The notes beneath the pieces were generated by a model, which ran no database searches, had not been told where the DNA came from, and was given only the letters and a program-made list of their open reading frames with translations. The translations under genes were made by a program, and so were the position numbers. From NCBI GenBank assembly GCA_020073365.1, contig JAIQFL010000088.1, positions 1 to 35,697 of the forward strand: a DNA stretch of 35,697 nucleotides. The letters run 5' to 3'. The DNA comes from Terriglobia bacterium (GTDB taxonomy: Bacteria > Acidobacteriota > Terriglobia > Bryobacterales > Bryobacteraceae). This document shows positions 1 through 7,655 of this stretch, piece after piece (the stretch's first letter is position 1; the number at the start of each line of letters is the position of its first letter).

Positions 1-147
1 CACCCCCACTGTCCCTCCGATCCCCACTGCGCGCCACCGCAGAATCGCACTCCCCGCGGCTCTTCCCAACCAAACCACGCGCCACCTCGCACGGAAGCAA
101 AACCCATTAAAGACCCGGCTGTACTCTGCGGTTTAGCTCACTGCACG

Positions 148-219
148 GTTTACTCGGTGTTCGCGGCGCTGAAGATCGTCCTGCTAATCGGCTGTTCGGC
201 GCCGCGAAACCGAGCAAAC
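148..219 (+). terminator. Strong stem-loop, possible terminator
   Basis: TTCGCGGCGC at 160-169 pairs perfectly with GCGCCGCGAA at 199-208. CTCGGT at 153-158 pairs with ACCGAG at 209-214, leaving one bulged G, and GTTT at 148-151 pairs with AAAC at 216-219 beyond one A-C mismatch. The arms are about 21 bases with a 29-base loop, and CCTTTTT follows. It could end transcription of a gene left of the window, or be the end of a small mobile element. Confidence 0.45.
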
Positions 220-248
220 CTTTTTCAGTCGAGCAAACCTTTTTCAGT
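211..248. repeat. 19-bp tandem duplication
   Basis: CGAGCAAACCTTTTTCAGT occurs twice, exactly and back to back (211-229 and 230-248). The first copy begins inside the 3' arm of the stem-loop. The duplication repeats the T-run that follows the stem. It looks like a recent slippage or target-duplication event. Confidence 0.9.
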
Positions 249-361
249 CGCAGCATCTGCAGCTTTATTACTCCCCGTGTTATCAGCGGCTTACCGCTCC
301 AGCGCCGATGACCCGCCGTGCTCGCGGGTTATCGTGCGGTGTGATGGCAACTGTACCCCAA

Positions 362-482
362 GACAAAATCCGGCCCTGGCCGGTTGCGTTCCCTGCGTGC
401 GGAATTTGGGTTCGTTCTGCGAACCACAAGTCCTTTGTTCCCAGCCATCCAGCCCTCAAAATGGGTTCGTTTCGTATTTTCT
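362..482 (+). repeat. Dispersed repeat family A, copy 1
   Basis: This stretch resembles 29836-29966 in the same orientation. The best-matching blocks are GACAAAAT near 362, GCGGAATTTGGGTTCGTTCTGC around 399-420 and TCAAAATGGGTTCGTTTCG around 456-474, with similar spacing in both copies. Reverse-strand translation gives short peptides of the KTNP/NEPN type, which I recall as spurious proteins recurring in acidobacterial and planctomycete genomes; that recollection is unverified. Confidence 0.6.
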
Positions 483-540
483 CCCCGAGCTCCTCTGCCC
501 CCGGCCGCCGTCCCCTGGTCCCCGATGCCCGGCAGCCGAG

Positions 541-612
541 GCCCAGTCCCCCACCCCGAGTCCCCAACCCCCCACCCCGAGTCCCCAACCCCCCACCCCC
601 AGCCCCCACACC
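541..612. repeat. 21-bp C-rich tandem repeat
   Basis: About 2.5 copies of a 21-base unit (ACCCCGAGTCCCCAAC followed by a C-run) have A's in register at 553, 574 and 595. The minus strand carries many runs of four to six G's, enough for a G-quadruplex, and the plus strand could form an i-motif. It lies about 75-150 bases upstream of the flavoprotein start. Confidence 0.85.
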
Positions 613-660
613 CCGCTCCTGGGCCACCCGGCCTTAAAAAGATCTATTTATCTTAAAATC

Positions 661-669
661 TGCTATTAT
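661..669 (+). promoter_or_regulatory. Extended -10 promoter element before nfnAB
   Basis: TGCTATTAT matches an extended -10 (TGN followed by TATTAT, one mismatch to TATAAT), in the only A+T-rich patch upstream of the gene. No good -35 is visible, as is common with extended -10 promoters. The predicted transcript start is about 12 bases before the GTG start. Confidence 0.4.
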
Positions 670-687
670 GAGTTTTCAGGGGGTGTG

Positions 688-3114
688 GTGTTTCTCATCA
701 CTCGTAGGAAACAATTTGGTCCGATGACCTTCCTCTGGGACGTAAACGCGCCGGATGTGGCGCGTGCCGCGCGTCCCGGACACTTCGTCATGGCACGCAT
801 CGATGAGCACGGCGAGAGAATCCCGCTCACTGTTGCAGATTTCAACGTAGGACAGGGCACCGTCACCGTGGTCATCCAGGCGGTGGGCAAGACCACAATG
901 GAAATGATGTCGCTCCGCGAGGGCGATTCCATCCTGGACTTCATCGGTCCGTTGGGACTGCCCAGCCACATCCGGAAACTGGATGGCACCGTGGTGCTGG
1001 TGGGGGGCGGATTGGGCGTGGCTCCCATCTACCCGCAACTGCGCGAGTACAAGAACCAGGGCAATCGCACCATCTCGATCATCGGCTTTCGCACCCGGGA
1101 CCTGATGTTCTGGGAAGACCAGTTCCGCGATTCGAGCGACGAGCTGATCGTCGCCACCGACGATGGCAGCTACGGCCGCAAGGGCTTTGTCACCCATGCG
1201 CTGGCCGATGTCCTGAGCCGTGAGAAGGACGTCCGCGAAGTGGTGGCCATCGGGCCCATCCCCATGATGAAGGCCTGCTGCGAAGTGACCCGGCCCTTCG
1301 CGATTCCCACCATCGTCAGCTTGAACTCCATCATGGTGGATGGCACCGGAATGTGCGGGTCGTGCCGCGTGACCGTGGGCGGCAAAATGAAGTTCGCCTG
1401 CGTGGACGGCGCGGATTTCGACGGTCACCTGGTGGCCTTCGACGAGCTGTCGCTGCGGCAGAAGCGGTTTGAGCGCGAGGAGAAGGCGGCCCTGGAGCGG
1501 TTCAGGGCGGAATCGGCCAAACTCGCCAGCCTGGCCGGTTCGCCCAGCGTGGTCCGCCCCGCCAGCCTGGGGAGCATGAACGGGAACGGGCCGAAACTGG
1601 TCTCGGCTTGCGAGTTGCCGGAACCCATCGCGGCGGCTCCGGGGCCTCGCGTCCCCAAGAACATTCGTACGATTCCGCCGGAGCGAGCACCCATGCCGCA
1701 ACAGCCCGCCGGAGAGCGTATCCACAACTTCAACGAAGTGACGCTGGGGCTCGACCTGGAAGGCGCGCTGCATGAGGCCGAGCGGTGCCTGCGCTGCAAA
1801 AAGCCGCGCTGCGTGCCGGGGTGTCCGGTGGGCATCGATATCCCAGGCTTTATTGCCGCGCTCCAACACAAGGACATCAAGCGGTCGTACCAGATTCTGA
1901 AGACCTCCAACGCACTGCCGGCGGTGTGCGGCCGGGTTTGCCCGCAGGAATCGCAATGCGAGGTCACCTGCGTGGTGGGGACCAAGTTCAAACCGGTAGC
2001 CATCGGGCGGCTGGAGCGGTTCGTGGCGGACGCGGCGTTGGGACGGGGATGGGAAGAAGTGCCGGCGATCGAGCACCGCACGGAGAAGAGGGCGGCCATC
2101 GTCGGGTCCGGTCCATCGGGGCTGGCATGCGCCGGCGACCTCGCTCGCCACGGTGTGGCGGTGACGATTTTCGAAGCCCTGCACGTGGCGGGCGGGGTAT
2201 TGAAATACGGGATTCCCGAGTTCCGCCTGCCGGACCTCATCATCGACGCCGAGATTGAAAACCTCAAGAAACTGGGCGTGGAGATCCGGCTCGACACCAT
2301 CATTGGAAAGCTGTTCACCATTCCACAGCTTCTTACCGGCATGGGCTATGACGCGGCCTTCGTCGGCACCGGCGCCGGGTCGCCCAAGTTCGCGGGGATT
2401 CCGGGCGAGGCCTTCAACGGGGTATTTTCAGCCAACGAATTCCTGACGCGCGTGAACCTGATGCGCGGCCACCGGCAGCCGCTCTACGACACGCCGGTGG
2501 GGATGGGCAAGCGCGTGGCAGTGGTGGGCGCCGGGAACACCGCCATGGATTCCTGCCGCGTGGCCAAGCGCATGGGCGCGGAGAAGGTGACGATAGTATA
2601 CCGGCGCTCGCGTCGCGAATCGCCGGCGCGCATTGAGGAGCTGGAACACGCCATCGAAGAGGGTATCGAGTTCCTGTGGCTGACCAATCCGGTGGAGATC
2701 CTGGGCGACTTCTCGGGTTGGGTTACCGGGATGCGCGTGCAGAAAATGGAACTGGGCGAGCCTGATGCCTCGGGGCGGCGGCGGCCGGTGCCGGTGGAGG
2801 GCTCGGAATTCCTGCTGGATGTGGACACCGTGATCTATGCCCTGGGCACTACCGCGAACCCCATCATCGCGCAGACCACGCCCGGGCTGAAGGTCAACAA
2901 GTGGGGTTACATCGAGATCGACGAGCGTACCGGGATGACCTCGATCCCCGGTTTGTTTGCCGGCGGCGATATCGTGACCGGTGCGGCTACCGTGATTCTG
3001 GCCATGGGGGCGGGGAAGCGGGCGGCGCAGGGAATGCTGGAGTACATGGGAATTCTGAACCAACCGGATGGGCCGGGCGCCACCCTGCCCGGCGAGTTGG
3101 CGGGGAGAGTCTGA
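688..3114 (+). CDS. Single-chain NfnAB-type ferredoxin:NADP+ oxidoreductase (SudB-SudA fusion)
   Basis: Residues 1 to about 275 are the NfnA/SudB subunit: an FAD-binding reductase domain, an NAD-binding part with VGGGLGVAP, and a C-terminal [2Fe-2S] motif with D218, C223, C226 and C238. Residues from about 340 to 808 are NfnB/SudA, like the glutamate synthase small subunit: cysteines C367, C370, C375, C379 and C414, C418, C424, C428, then Rossmann motifs VGSGPSG (near 472) and VGAGNTA. NfnAB normally has two chains and couples NADH and reduced ferredoxin to NADP+ reduction by flavin bifurcation. Here one 808-residue chain joins them through an Ala/Pro-rich linker (about 280-335). I chose GTG 688 because MFLITRRKQF matches the usual SudB N-terminus and AGGGGG lies just upstream; the frame is open much further 5'. 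The cytoplasmic role as a transhydrogenase is inferred; a glutamate synthase small subunit is the alternative, but no large subunit is nearby. Confidence 0.88.
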   Translation: MFLITRRKQFGPMTFLWDVNAPDVARAARPGHFVMARIDEHGERIPLTVADFNVGQGTVTVVIQAVGKTTMEMMSLREGDSILDFIGPLGLPSHIRKLDGTVVLVGGGLGVAPIYPQLREYKNQGNRTISIIGFRTRDLMFWEDQFRDSSDELIVATDDGSYGRKGFVTHALADVLSREKDVREVVAIGPIPMMKACCEVTRPFAIPTIVSLNSIMVDGTGMCGSCRVTVGGKMKFACVDGADFDGHLVAFDELSLRQKRFEREEKAALERFRAESAKLASLAGSPSVVRPASLGSMNGNGPKLVSACELPEPIAAAPGPRVPKNIRTIPPERAPMPQQPAGERIHNFNEVTLGLDLEGALHEAERCLRCKKPRCVPGCPVGIDIPGFIAALQHKDIKRSYQILKTSNALPAVCGRVCPQESQCEVTCVVGTKFKPVAIGRLERFVADAALGRGWEEVPAIEHRTEKRAAIVGSGPSGLACAGDLARHGVAVTIFEALHVAGGVLKYGIPEFRLPDLIIDAEIENLKKLGVEIRLDTIIGKLFTIPQLLTGMGYDAAFVGTGAGSPKFAGIPGEAFNGVFSANEFLTRVNLMRGHRQPLYDTPVGMGKRVAVVGAGNTAMDSCRVAKRMGAEKVTIVYRRSRRESPARIEELEHAIEEGIEFLWLTNPVEILGDFSGWVTGMRVQKMELGEPDASGRRRPVPVEGSEFLLDVDTVIYALGTTANPIIAQTTPGLKVNKWGYIEIDERTGMTSIPGLFAGGDIVTGAATVILAMGAGKRAAQGMLEYMGILNQPDGPGATLPGELAGRV

Positions 3115-3115
3115 T

Positions 3116-3742
3116 ATGCCATCCTCTTGTCCGAAGTGCCGCAGGGTTTTGGAAGAAGACGAGATCTGCTGCGCGCAGGTCCGCTACACCTGGCGGTGTA
3201 AGAGCTGTTTCAAGCTGACCAGCGGGTTCGCCATTCCGTACGGGAAGTGTTTCATGTGCGGCGGCGAGCTGGAAGTGATCCCGGGGCGGGACTTGGGCGA
3301 CTCCATGCGTTTCCGCGCCATCCGCGACGCCGTGCAGTTCGAGTTGAACTCTTTCCACTTCTACAAACTGGCGCGCGACAAGGCGCGCACGCCCGAGCAG
3401 CGGGCGGTTCTGGAGCGGCTCTACGAGGCGGAGCTGGACCACCTCCACGAGTTGGAAGAGAAGTACCACGCCCATCTGGACCGCGAGGTGGTGGAGCTCT
3501 CAGCCGACGAAGAGAACCTGCTCTCCAACTGGCTGTTCCGGGGAATCCGCGTGTCAGAGGACACCGGTATTGCAGACCTGTACCAGGCCGCCCTCGAAAT
3601 GGAGCGGCGGACCAGGGACCACTTTCGCAAGCTGGCCCGGGAACTGCCAGCGGGGCTGGAGAAGGATCTGTGCGAGGAACTGGCGGCCGAGGAGGAGGAG
3701 CACGTGGCACTGCTGGAAGGGGAGTTGGAGGAGATCAGTTAG
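3116..3742 (+). CDS. Rubrerythrin-like diiron protein with N-terminal zinc ribbon
   Basis: The 208-residue protein begins with a Cys-rich metal ribbon (CPKC near residue 5, CKSC near 32, CMCGG near 50), followed by a four-helix ferritin-like domain. That domain shows repeated Glu/His patterns typical of a diiron site: QFELNSFHFY, EAELDHLHELEE, ALEMERRTRDHF and AAEEEEHVALLEGE. Rubrerythrins reduce peroxide using electrons from reduced pyridine nucleotide through small redox proteins. The ATG lies one base after the TGA of the upstream flavoprotein, with GGGGAGAG as ribosome-binding site, so the two genes are almost certainly co-transcribed. The transhydrogenase may feed or share reductant with this protein, which is inference. 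Here the ribbon is N-terminal, whereas in classical rubrerythrin the rubredoxin domain is C-terminal. Confidence 0.8.
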   Translation: MPSSCPKCRRVLEEDEICCAQVRYTWRCKSCFKLTSGFAIPYGKCFMCGGELEVIPGRDLGDSMRFRAIRDAVQFELNSFHFYKLARDKARTPEQRAVLERLYEAELDHLHELEEKYHAHLDREVVELSADEENLLSNWLFRGIRVSEDTGIADLYQAALEMERRTRDHFRKLARELPAGLEKDLCEELAAEEEEHVALLEGELEEIS

Positions 3743-3770
3743 GCACACCAGGTGAAACAGGCGATTAACG

Positions 3771-3807
3771 AGTGGGACAGACGATCGTTTTTTGTCGTCT
3801 GTCGCCC
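3771..3807. repeat. Dispersed palindromic repeat B, copy 1
   Basis: A 9-bp stem, GACAGACGA (3776-3784) with TCGTCTGTC (3795-3803), encloses a T-rich loop 33 bases after the rubrerythrin stop. The same sequence in inverted orientation, with few changes, stands at 24851-24885. It may also act as a transcription terminator. Confidence 0.75.
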
Positions 3808-3851
3808 AACTCTAGCCGCACGCCCTGGCTTTCGCGAATGCCGCTGTCCGC

Positions 3852-4472
3852 CTACCGCGTGCGGACCTCGCGCACCAGCACGAAACGGGCATCTTGCTGG
3901 TCGATCGGCAGGCGGAAGTTCAAGGATTTCTGCGGAACCAGATTTTCCAGCCGCTGGCTCACCCCGCCCAGTTGAGAGCCGGACGAATCGGTCAGGTCAA
4001 AAACGATTTCGGCTGTGCGAATTTCGTGATTGGTATTGTTCCTGACCGTGCCCGTCAAAGCCGCCGCTCCTGAGCGGTCGATGTGCACCTCCATCACGTC
4101 CACGTCCCGATTGGTCTCGATCTTGACGTTGCTCATATCCGGCAGCATTCTGGCTGCCAGTTCAGCAGGTGTTGGCTCGCGTTTGGGGGCCGGTTTCTTC
4201 CTCACGAAGTAGCTGCCTAACGACAGGGCCATCAAGGCCGCCACCATCACGCAAGGGGCCGCCATCACAAGCGCGAATCGGATCCTTTGCCCGATCGTAC
4301 GGTTGGAGAGGTATAGGGGATCGGAAGGCGCGGGCCCCCCGGACAGGAAGCGCTCAACGGGTCTCCTAAACGGGCCAAGCCAGCGAAAGCGCTGGCGTTT
4401 GGCTGCCGGCGCACCCGGCTTCATGCCTGCAAACACGATTGATTCGATGACTTCCCGAAAGCGCTTGGCCAT
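3852..4472 (-). CDS. Membrane-anchored protein with FxLYD-like domain
   Basis: This 206-residue protein has a basic cytoplasmic N-terminus (residues 1-65), one hydrophobic segment at about 66-92 ending in VRKKP, a Pro/Lys-rich stalk, and a C-terminal beta domain. The pattern LTGTVRNNTNHEIRTAEIVFDLTDSSGSQLG resembles FxLYD/DUF3426-type domains of extracytoplasmic proteins. No catalytic residues are evident. The ATG at 4472 has a weak AGGA upstream and a TATAAT about 27 bases before it. I cannot assign a function; the fold call is by pattern only. Confidence 0.7.
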   Translation of the reverse strand: MAKRFREVIESIVFAGMKPGAPAAKRQRFRWLGPFRRPVERFLSGGPAPSDPLYLSNRTIGQRIRFALVMAAPCVMVAALMALSLGSYFVRKKPAPKREPTPAELAARMLPDMSNVKIETNRDVDVMEVHIDRSGAAALTGTVRNNTNHEIRTAEIVFDLTDSSGSQLGGVSQRLENLVPQKSLNFRLPIDQQDARFVLVREVRTR

Positions 4473-4498
4473 AACAGGCGTCCTATACCCGATTGTCC

Positions 4499-4504
4499 AT
4501 TATA
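4499..4504 (-). promoter_or_regulatory. -10 box for the membrane-anchored protein gene
   Basis: A perfect TATAAT on the minus strand lies about 27 bases before the ATG at 4472. The region at -35 spacing (around 4522-4527) does not resemble TTGACA, so the promoter call rests on the -10 alone. Confidence 0.4.
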
Positions 4505-4539
4505 GCGTATGTTTTCGTACTTTTGCTGATTTGCGTTTT

Positions 4540-4568
4540 GGTGAGGCAGGCGCTTTCGCCTGCCAACC
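4540..4568. repeat. Dispersed palindromic repeat C, copy 1
   Basis: GGCAGGCG (4545-4552) and CGCCTGCC (4557-4564) form a perfect 8-bp stem with a CTTT loop, flanked by GGTGA and AACC. The element at 26761-26789 is the same in inverted orientation with a different four-base loop. This copy sits just 3' of the potassium-channel gene. Confidence 0.8.
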
Positions 4569-4591
4569 GATTCAGCCTCCCGCCACTCGCC

Positions 4592-5611
4592 CTACTTGCG
4601 AGTGCCGGGCGGCTCGGCCAACAGGGTCTCGAGAGTCTCCAGGTTCTCCTGACGTCCCATCACAATGAGGTAATCTCCGCCGGCGACGGTAGTGTCAGCA
4701 GTAGGATTGAACATCATCCTGCCATCGCCCTTGCGAATCGCCATTACGATCACGCCGACATCGCGCCCGATCTGCATCTCGCGAATACTGCGGGAAACCA
4801 TCTCGCTCCGTTCGGAGACCCGGACCTGCTCGATGGCGATGTCCATCCCAACGTCCTTGGTGGTGAAATCGAGAAACTGCACCACGTGGGGCCGCAGCAG
4901 CGACTGCGCCAGGCGGTGGCCCGCAATGGAGTAGGGGGCGAAGACCGCATCGGCGCCGGCGCGCCTCATCTTCTCTTCGGCGCCTTCCTCCGCGGCGCGG
5001 GTGGCGACATAGATCTTCGGATTCAGGCCCTTGGCGGAGAGGAGGACAAAGAGGTTGTCCGCGTCGGTGGCCAGGGCCGCTACCAGGCCGCGCGCGCGTT
5101 CGATACCGGCCCGTCGCAGAGTCTCATCGCGGGTGGAGTCGGCCGCTACGGCGAGCATGCCCTCGACCACGGCGCGTTCCACGCGCTCCGGGTTGAGATC
5201 CACAACCACGAAGGGCACGCCGGAATGGTGCAATTCGGCGGCGGCGCCGCGCCCCACGCGACCGTAGCCACAGATGATGTAGTGATCCTTCAGTTTGTCG
5301 ATCATGCGTTTATTTCGCCGCTTGCCGATGGCTTCGCCGAATTCCCGTTCGACGATGGTCTGGGTCATGGCGCCGATCGCGATGAAGATGGTGGTGACGC
5401 CAAAGAAGATCAGAAAGGAATTGAAGACGCGCCCCGCGTGGGAGAGCGGGTGAATTTCGCCGTACCCCACGGTAGTCATGGTGGTGAGGGTCATGTAGAA
5501 CGCGTCGAATGGCGGGTAGTGGTCGATGAGGGTGAACCCCACCGTTCCGATCAGCAGAGTGACTGCGATCGCCAGGAGGATATAGAGAAAACGGCGCGCA
5601 AGCCGGCTCAT
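4592..5611 (-). CDS. RCK-gated potassium channel (TrkA-N/TrkA-C domains)
   Basis: The 339-residue protein has two membrane helices (about 7-28 and 60-82) around a pore loop with the K+ selectivity filter TTVGYG. A cytoplasmic RCK-N domain follows (IICGYGRVGRG, a GxGxxG nucleotide-binding motif), then an RCK-C/TrkA_C domain ending in GGDYLIVMG. This is the MthK-like layout: a ligand-gated K+ channel that forms tetramers. I chose ATG 5611 because MSRLARRFLYILL leads straight into the first helix and a minus-strand TATACT stands 15 bases before it; a GTG at 5683 would add 24 residues with no ribosome-binding site. With so short a leader the mRNA may be nearly leaderless. It is transcribed towards, but separately from, the upstream membrane-anchored protein. 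Confidence 0.88.
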   Translation of the reverse strand: MSRLARRFLYILLAIAVTLLIGTVGFTLIDHYPPFDAFYMTLTTMTTVGYGEIHPLSHAGRVFNSFLIFFGVTTIFIAIGAMTQTIVEREFGEAIGKRRNKRMIDKLKDHYIICGYGRVGRGAAAELHHSGVPFVVVDLNPERVERAVVEGMLAVAADSTRDETLRRAGIERARGLVAALATDADNLFVLLSAKGLNPKIYVATRAAEEGAEEKMRRAGADAVFAPYSIAGHRLAQSLLRPHVVQFLDFTTKDVGMDIAIEQVRVSERSEMVSRSIREMQIGRDVGVIVMAIRKGDGRMMFNPTADTTVAGGDYLIVMGRQENLETLETLLAEPPGTRK

Positions 5612-5745
5612 CTGGCGTCTGGACCAAGTATAGCGGGACAGCCGGATCAATCGCGCGAGAGGGCCAGAAGAACAAATCCGCACGCCCGGCGGGCGGTCTG
5701 ATAAACTGGTCGAGAAGGCGTTTACACCAACACAGGCAGAGTCCA

Positions 5746-5821
5746 GGGCCGGTAGCTCAGGTGGTAGAGCATGTGCCTTTTAAGCACAGGGTCGCGGGTT
5801 CGAGTCCCGCCCGGCTCACCA
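5746..5821 (+). tRNA. tRNA-Lys (anticodon TTT)
   Basis: A complete cloverleaf can be drawn. GGGCCGG pairs with CCGGCTC in the acceptor stem (one G-U pair), GCTC pairs with GAGC in the D arm, TGTGC pairs with GCACA around the loop CTTTTAA, and GCGGG pairs with CCCGC around TTCGAGT. The CCA end is encoded. The gene is 76 bases long. An integrase relic begins 17 bases after its 3' end, so the tRNA is a probable attachment site. Confidence 0.97.
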
Positions 5822-5838
5822 GTTTAAAGTGCGTTTTT

Positions 5839-6240
5839 TCAGCTAGTTAGTGGCGTTCCCTTTCGTGTCGCGGATATGTCGCTGCCATTTCGCTGGCGCG
5901 TACCGTCTTGCGACGCCGTGTGGCCGCGAAGCATTTCCGCCAGTGCGATAGGATCTTTCTTCCACGCCCTCGCTACGTCAGCCTCGACCTGCGTCTGGCG
6001 TGGCTGGACCCAAGCCGCATAGTGGAGCTTGGTTACCTTCACAGAAGAGTGCCCAAGCACAATCGCGACCCGTTCGATCGGGATGCCTTCCAGGAGCAAT
6101 TCCACGGCAAGACTGTCGCGGAACCGATGTGGGTGGCCACCGCGCACGCCGGCTATCTCGCACAGGCGTCGGAAAGCGAGTCGCCAGTTGCCTGTGAGGG
6201 TATCCTCCGATCCGACGCCCGGTGGGCCAGCAAGGGTATG
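5839..6240 (-). pseudogene. C-terminal relic of a tyrosine recombinase (integrase)
   Basis: The minus strand encodes the catalytic end of a phage-type integrase: HPHRFRDSLAVELLL (the H-x-x-R box), LGHSSVKVT and HYAAW with the catalytic Tyr, followed by a typical tail. Recognisable homology starts near TGNWRLAFRRLCEIAGV. The first catalytic Arg and the whole N-terminal DNA-binding part are missing. The open frame runs on to 6384, but that part resembles nothing I know and abuts the next gene's start. The relic ends 17 bases from the tRNA-Lys 3' end, the usual place for an integrase at attL. The rest of the element and any attR are not visible in the window. No enzymatic function is expected. 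Confidence 0.82.
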
Positions 6241-6386
6241 GACCTGCCGGGCCTGAATTGGCGGCTTTTTTGCGGCCGCACTGTTCGCTGTTCTCATCGT
6301 CCGTCGAGGATCAACTCGCCAGGCTTGCCCCGGCACCGAACATCCATGGGCAACGCCAGGTAGTAGACTCTTGGAGAGATCCAACT

Positions 6387-7241
6387 ATGAAACGGCTCCC
6401 TCTCATCTTTCTCGTTGCTCTTTCGTTGGGGGCGCAGACCCCGCCGGCTGCTCCGCAAAAGAAGGCCTCGTCGAATACGCCACCGCCGGAAGCCGGCGAC
6501 GACGTTCGCGGCTACAACGACACCCCGCAGTTGCCGGGGCAGAAATGGAAGGTGCACGACATGGAGCGGCCCCGCCCTGTGAAGGTCGCGCCCGCTCCCT
6601 ATGTGAACGAGGCTCCGCCGGCTGATGCGATTGTGCTCTTCGACGGCACGGACCTCTCACAGTGGACCTCGCAAGCCCGCGGCGGAGCGCCGCAGGAGCC
6701 GAAGTGGAAAGTCGAGAACGGTTACATCGAGATCGTGCCGCGCACAGGCCGGCTGGTCACGAAGGAGAAGTTCGGCGATTGCCAACTCCACATCGAGTGG
6801 CTGATCCCCAAGGGCTCGGTCGGGAACGGCCAGGGAATCGGTAACAGCGGAGTGGAACTCATGACGCGATACGAGGTCCAGGTACTGGAGTCGAACGAGC
6901 ACCAGACGTATGCCGATGGCGGGGCGGGGGCCATCTACGGAGTGTGGCCGCCCTTGGTCAATCCGTCGCGCCCCATGGGCGAGTGGAATGTCTATGACAT
7001 CTTTTTCGAAGCGCCGCGGTTCGATGGCGACAAACTGGTCAAGCCAGCCTACGTAACAGTGCTCTTCAACGGAGTTCTGGTGCAGAACCACAAGGATTTC
7101 CTCGGCACCACCATCTGGCGCCGAGTGGGCACTTACACCCCGCACCCGGCGGAACAGCCGCTGAGCCTGCAAGACCATTCTCAACCAGTGAGGTTCCGCA
7201 ACATCTGGATCCGCAGGCTAAGTCCGTCCAACGAACAGTAA
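6387..7241 (+). CDS. Secreted DUF1080 (3-keto-disaccharide hydrolase-type) protein
   Basis: A signal peptide (MKRLPLIFLVALSLGAQ) precedes a low-complexity stretch and one DUF1080 domain from about residue 78 (ADAIVLFDGTDLSQW) to the end (VRFRNIWIRRL). The fold is a concanavalin-like beta-sandwich. Some family members hydrolyse glycosides through 3-keto-sugar intermediates and many are of unknown specificity, so binding or cleavage of plant-derived carbohydrate outside the cytoplasm is inference. The ATG at 6387 has GGAGAG 8-14 bases upstream. The gene stands alone, starting just after the integrase relic. The 284-residue length is normal for single-domain members. Confidence 0.85.
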   Translation: MKRLPLIFLVALSLGAQTPPAAPQKKASSNTPPPEAGDDVRGYNDTPQLPGQKWKVHDMERPRPVKVAPAPYVNEAPPADAIVLFDGTDLSQWTSQARGGAPQEPKWKVENGYIEIVPRTGRLVTKEKFGDCQLHIEWLIPKGSVGNGQGIGNSGVELMTRYEVQVLESNEHQTYADGGAGAIYGVWPPLVNPSRPMGEWNVYDIFFEAPRFDGDKLVKPAYVTVLFNGVLVQNHKDFLGTTIWRRVGTYTPHPAEQPLSLQDHSQPVRFRNIWIRRLSPSNEQ

Positions 7242-7655
7242 GGGCCGATCGAGCAACTCACCAGATCTCCCTGCTCATGGGTTTGCCCCACGAAGCGAAA
7301 CTGCCGAACAACAAACTGCGTCGTCCGCCATACCTTCCCACGTGCAGCCCAGTTTATCGGGAGACGTCGCCACGATAGGACGTCGTGTACCGGGAAAACA
7401 CTGGTGAGGTGGACAGTCCAAGCGACGGATATTCGGGAGCGTTATCCGGCAGGATCGGTAGCTTCAACCCGAGCGTCCTCTGCGTGGGCCGACATTGCAC
7501 GCGCCGACGATGGAGAGCGGTTGGGGCCACTGCGTAAACGTTTTCGGGGCCGGGTGTTTTCGGGTGTTTTCGTGCCGGGTTGCCTCCCGATGCGAAGGGT
7601 GTTATACCGATTTTGCGGAGGTTCTCCCGAGTTGTCGGGCGGATGGGGAAGAGGG
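7242..7655. other. Intergenic, no gene recognised
   Basis: There is no convincing coding potential in this 414-base stretch. The only structure I see is a short direct repeat, CGGGTGTTTT twice in a row near 7551-7571. A good ribosome-binding sequence for the ferredoxin gene lies at its right edge. Confidence 0.6.

Larger units (their letters stand above)
1..687. other. Non-coding C-rich leader region
   Basis: I see no convincing gene here. A reading frame is open through 157-687 in phase with the downstream flavoprotein, but its translation is low-complexity (Pro/Ser/Thr-rich) and resembles no flavoprotein N-terminus. The stretch holds a strong stem-loop (148-219), a 19-bp tandem duplication (211-248), a copy of a dispersed repeat (about 362-482) and a 21-bp C-rich tandem repeat (about 541-612). 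The last 60 bases before the gene are A+T-rich and look like a promoter. Confidence 0.7.

Noticed and set aside
541..612. Possible CRISPR array
   Set aside because: The 21-bp units are contiguous, with no unique spacers; it is a simple tandem repeat.
157..687. N-terminal extension of the flavoprotein by 177 codons
   Set aside because: The extension is low-complexity, overlaps tandem and dispersed repeats, and the SudB-like N-terminus begins at GTG 688 with its own ribosome-binding sequence.
676..2184. Long minus-strand open frame of about 500 codons
   Set aside because: It is a mirror of the plus-strand flavoprotein in GC-rich DNA; composition is His/Arg/Gly-rich with no known motif.
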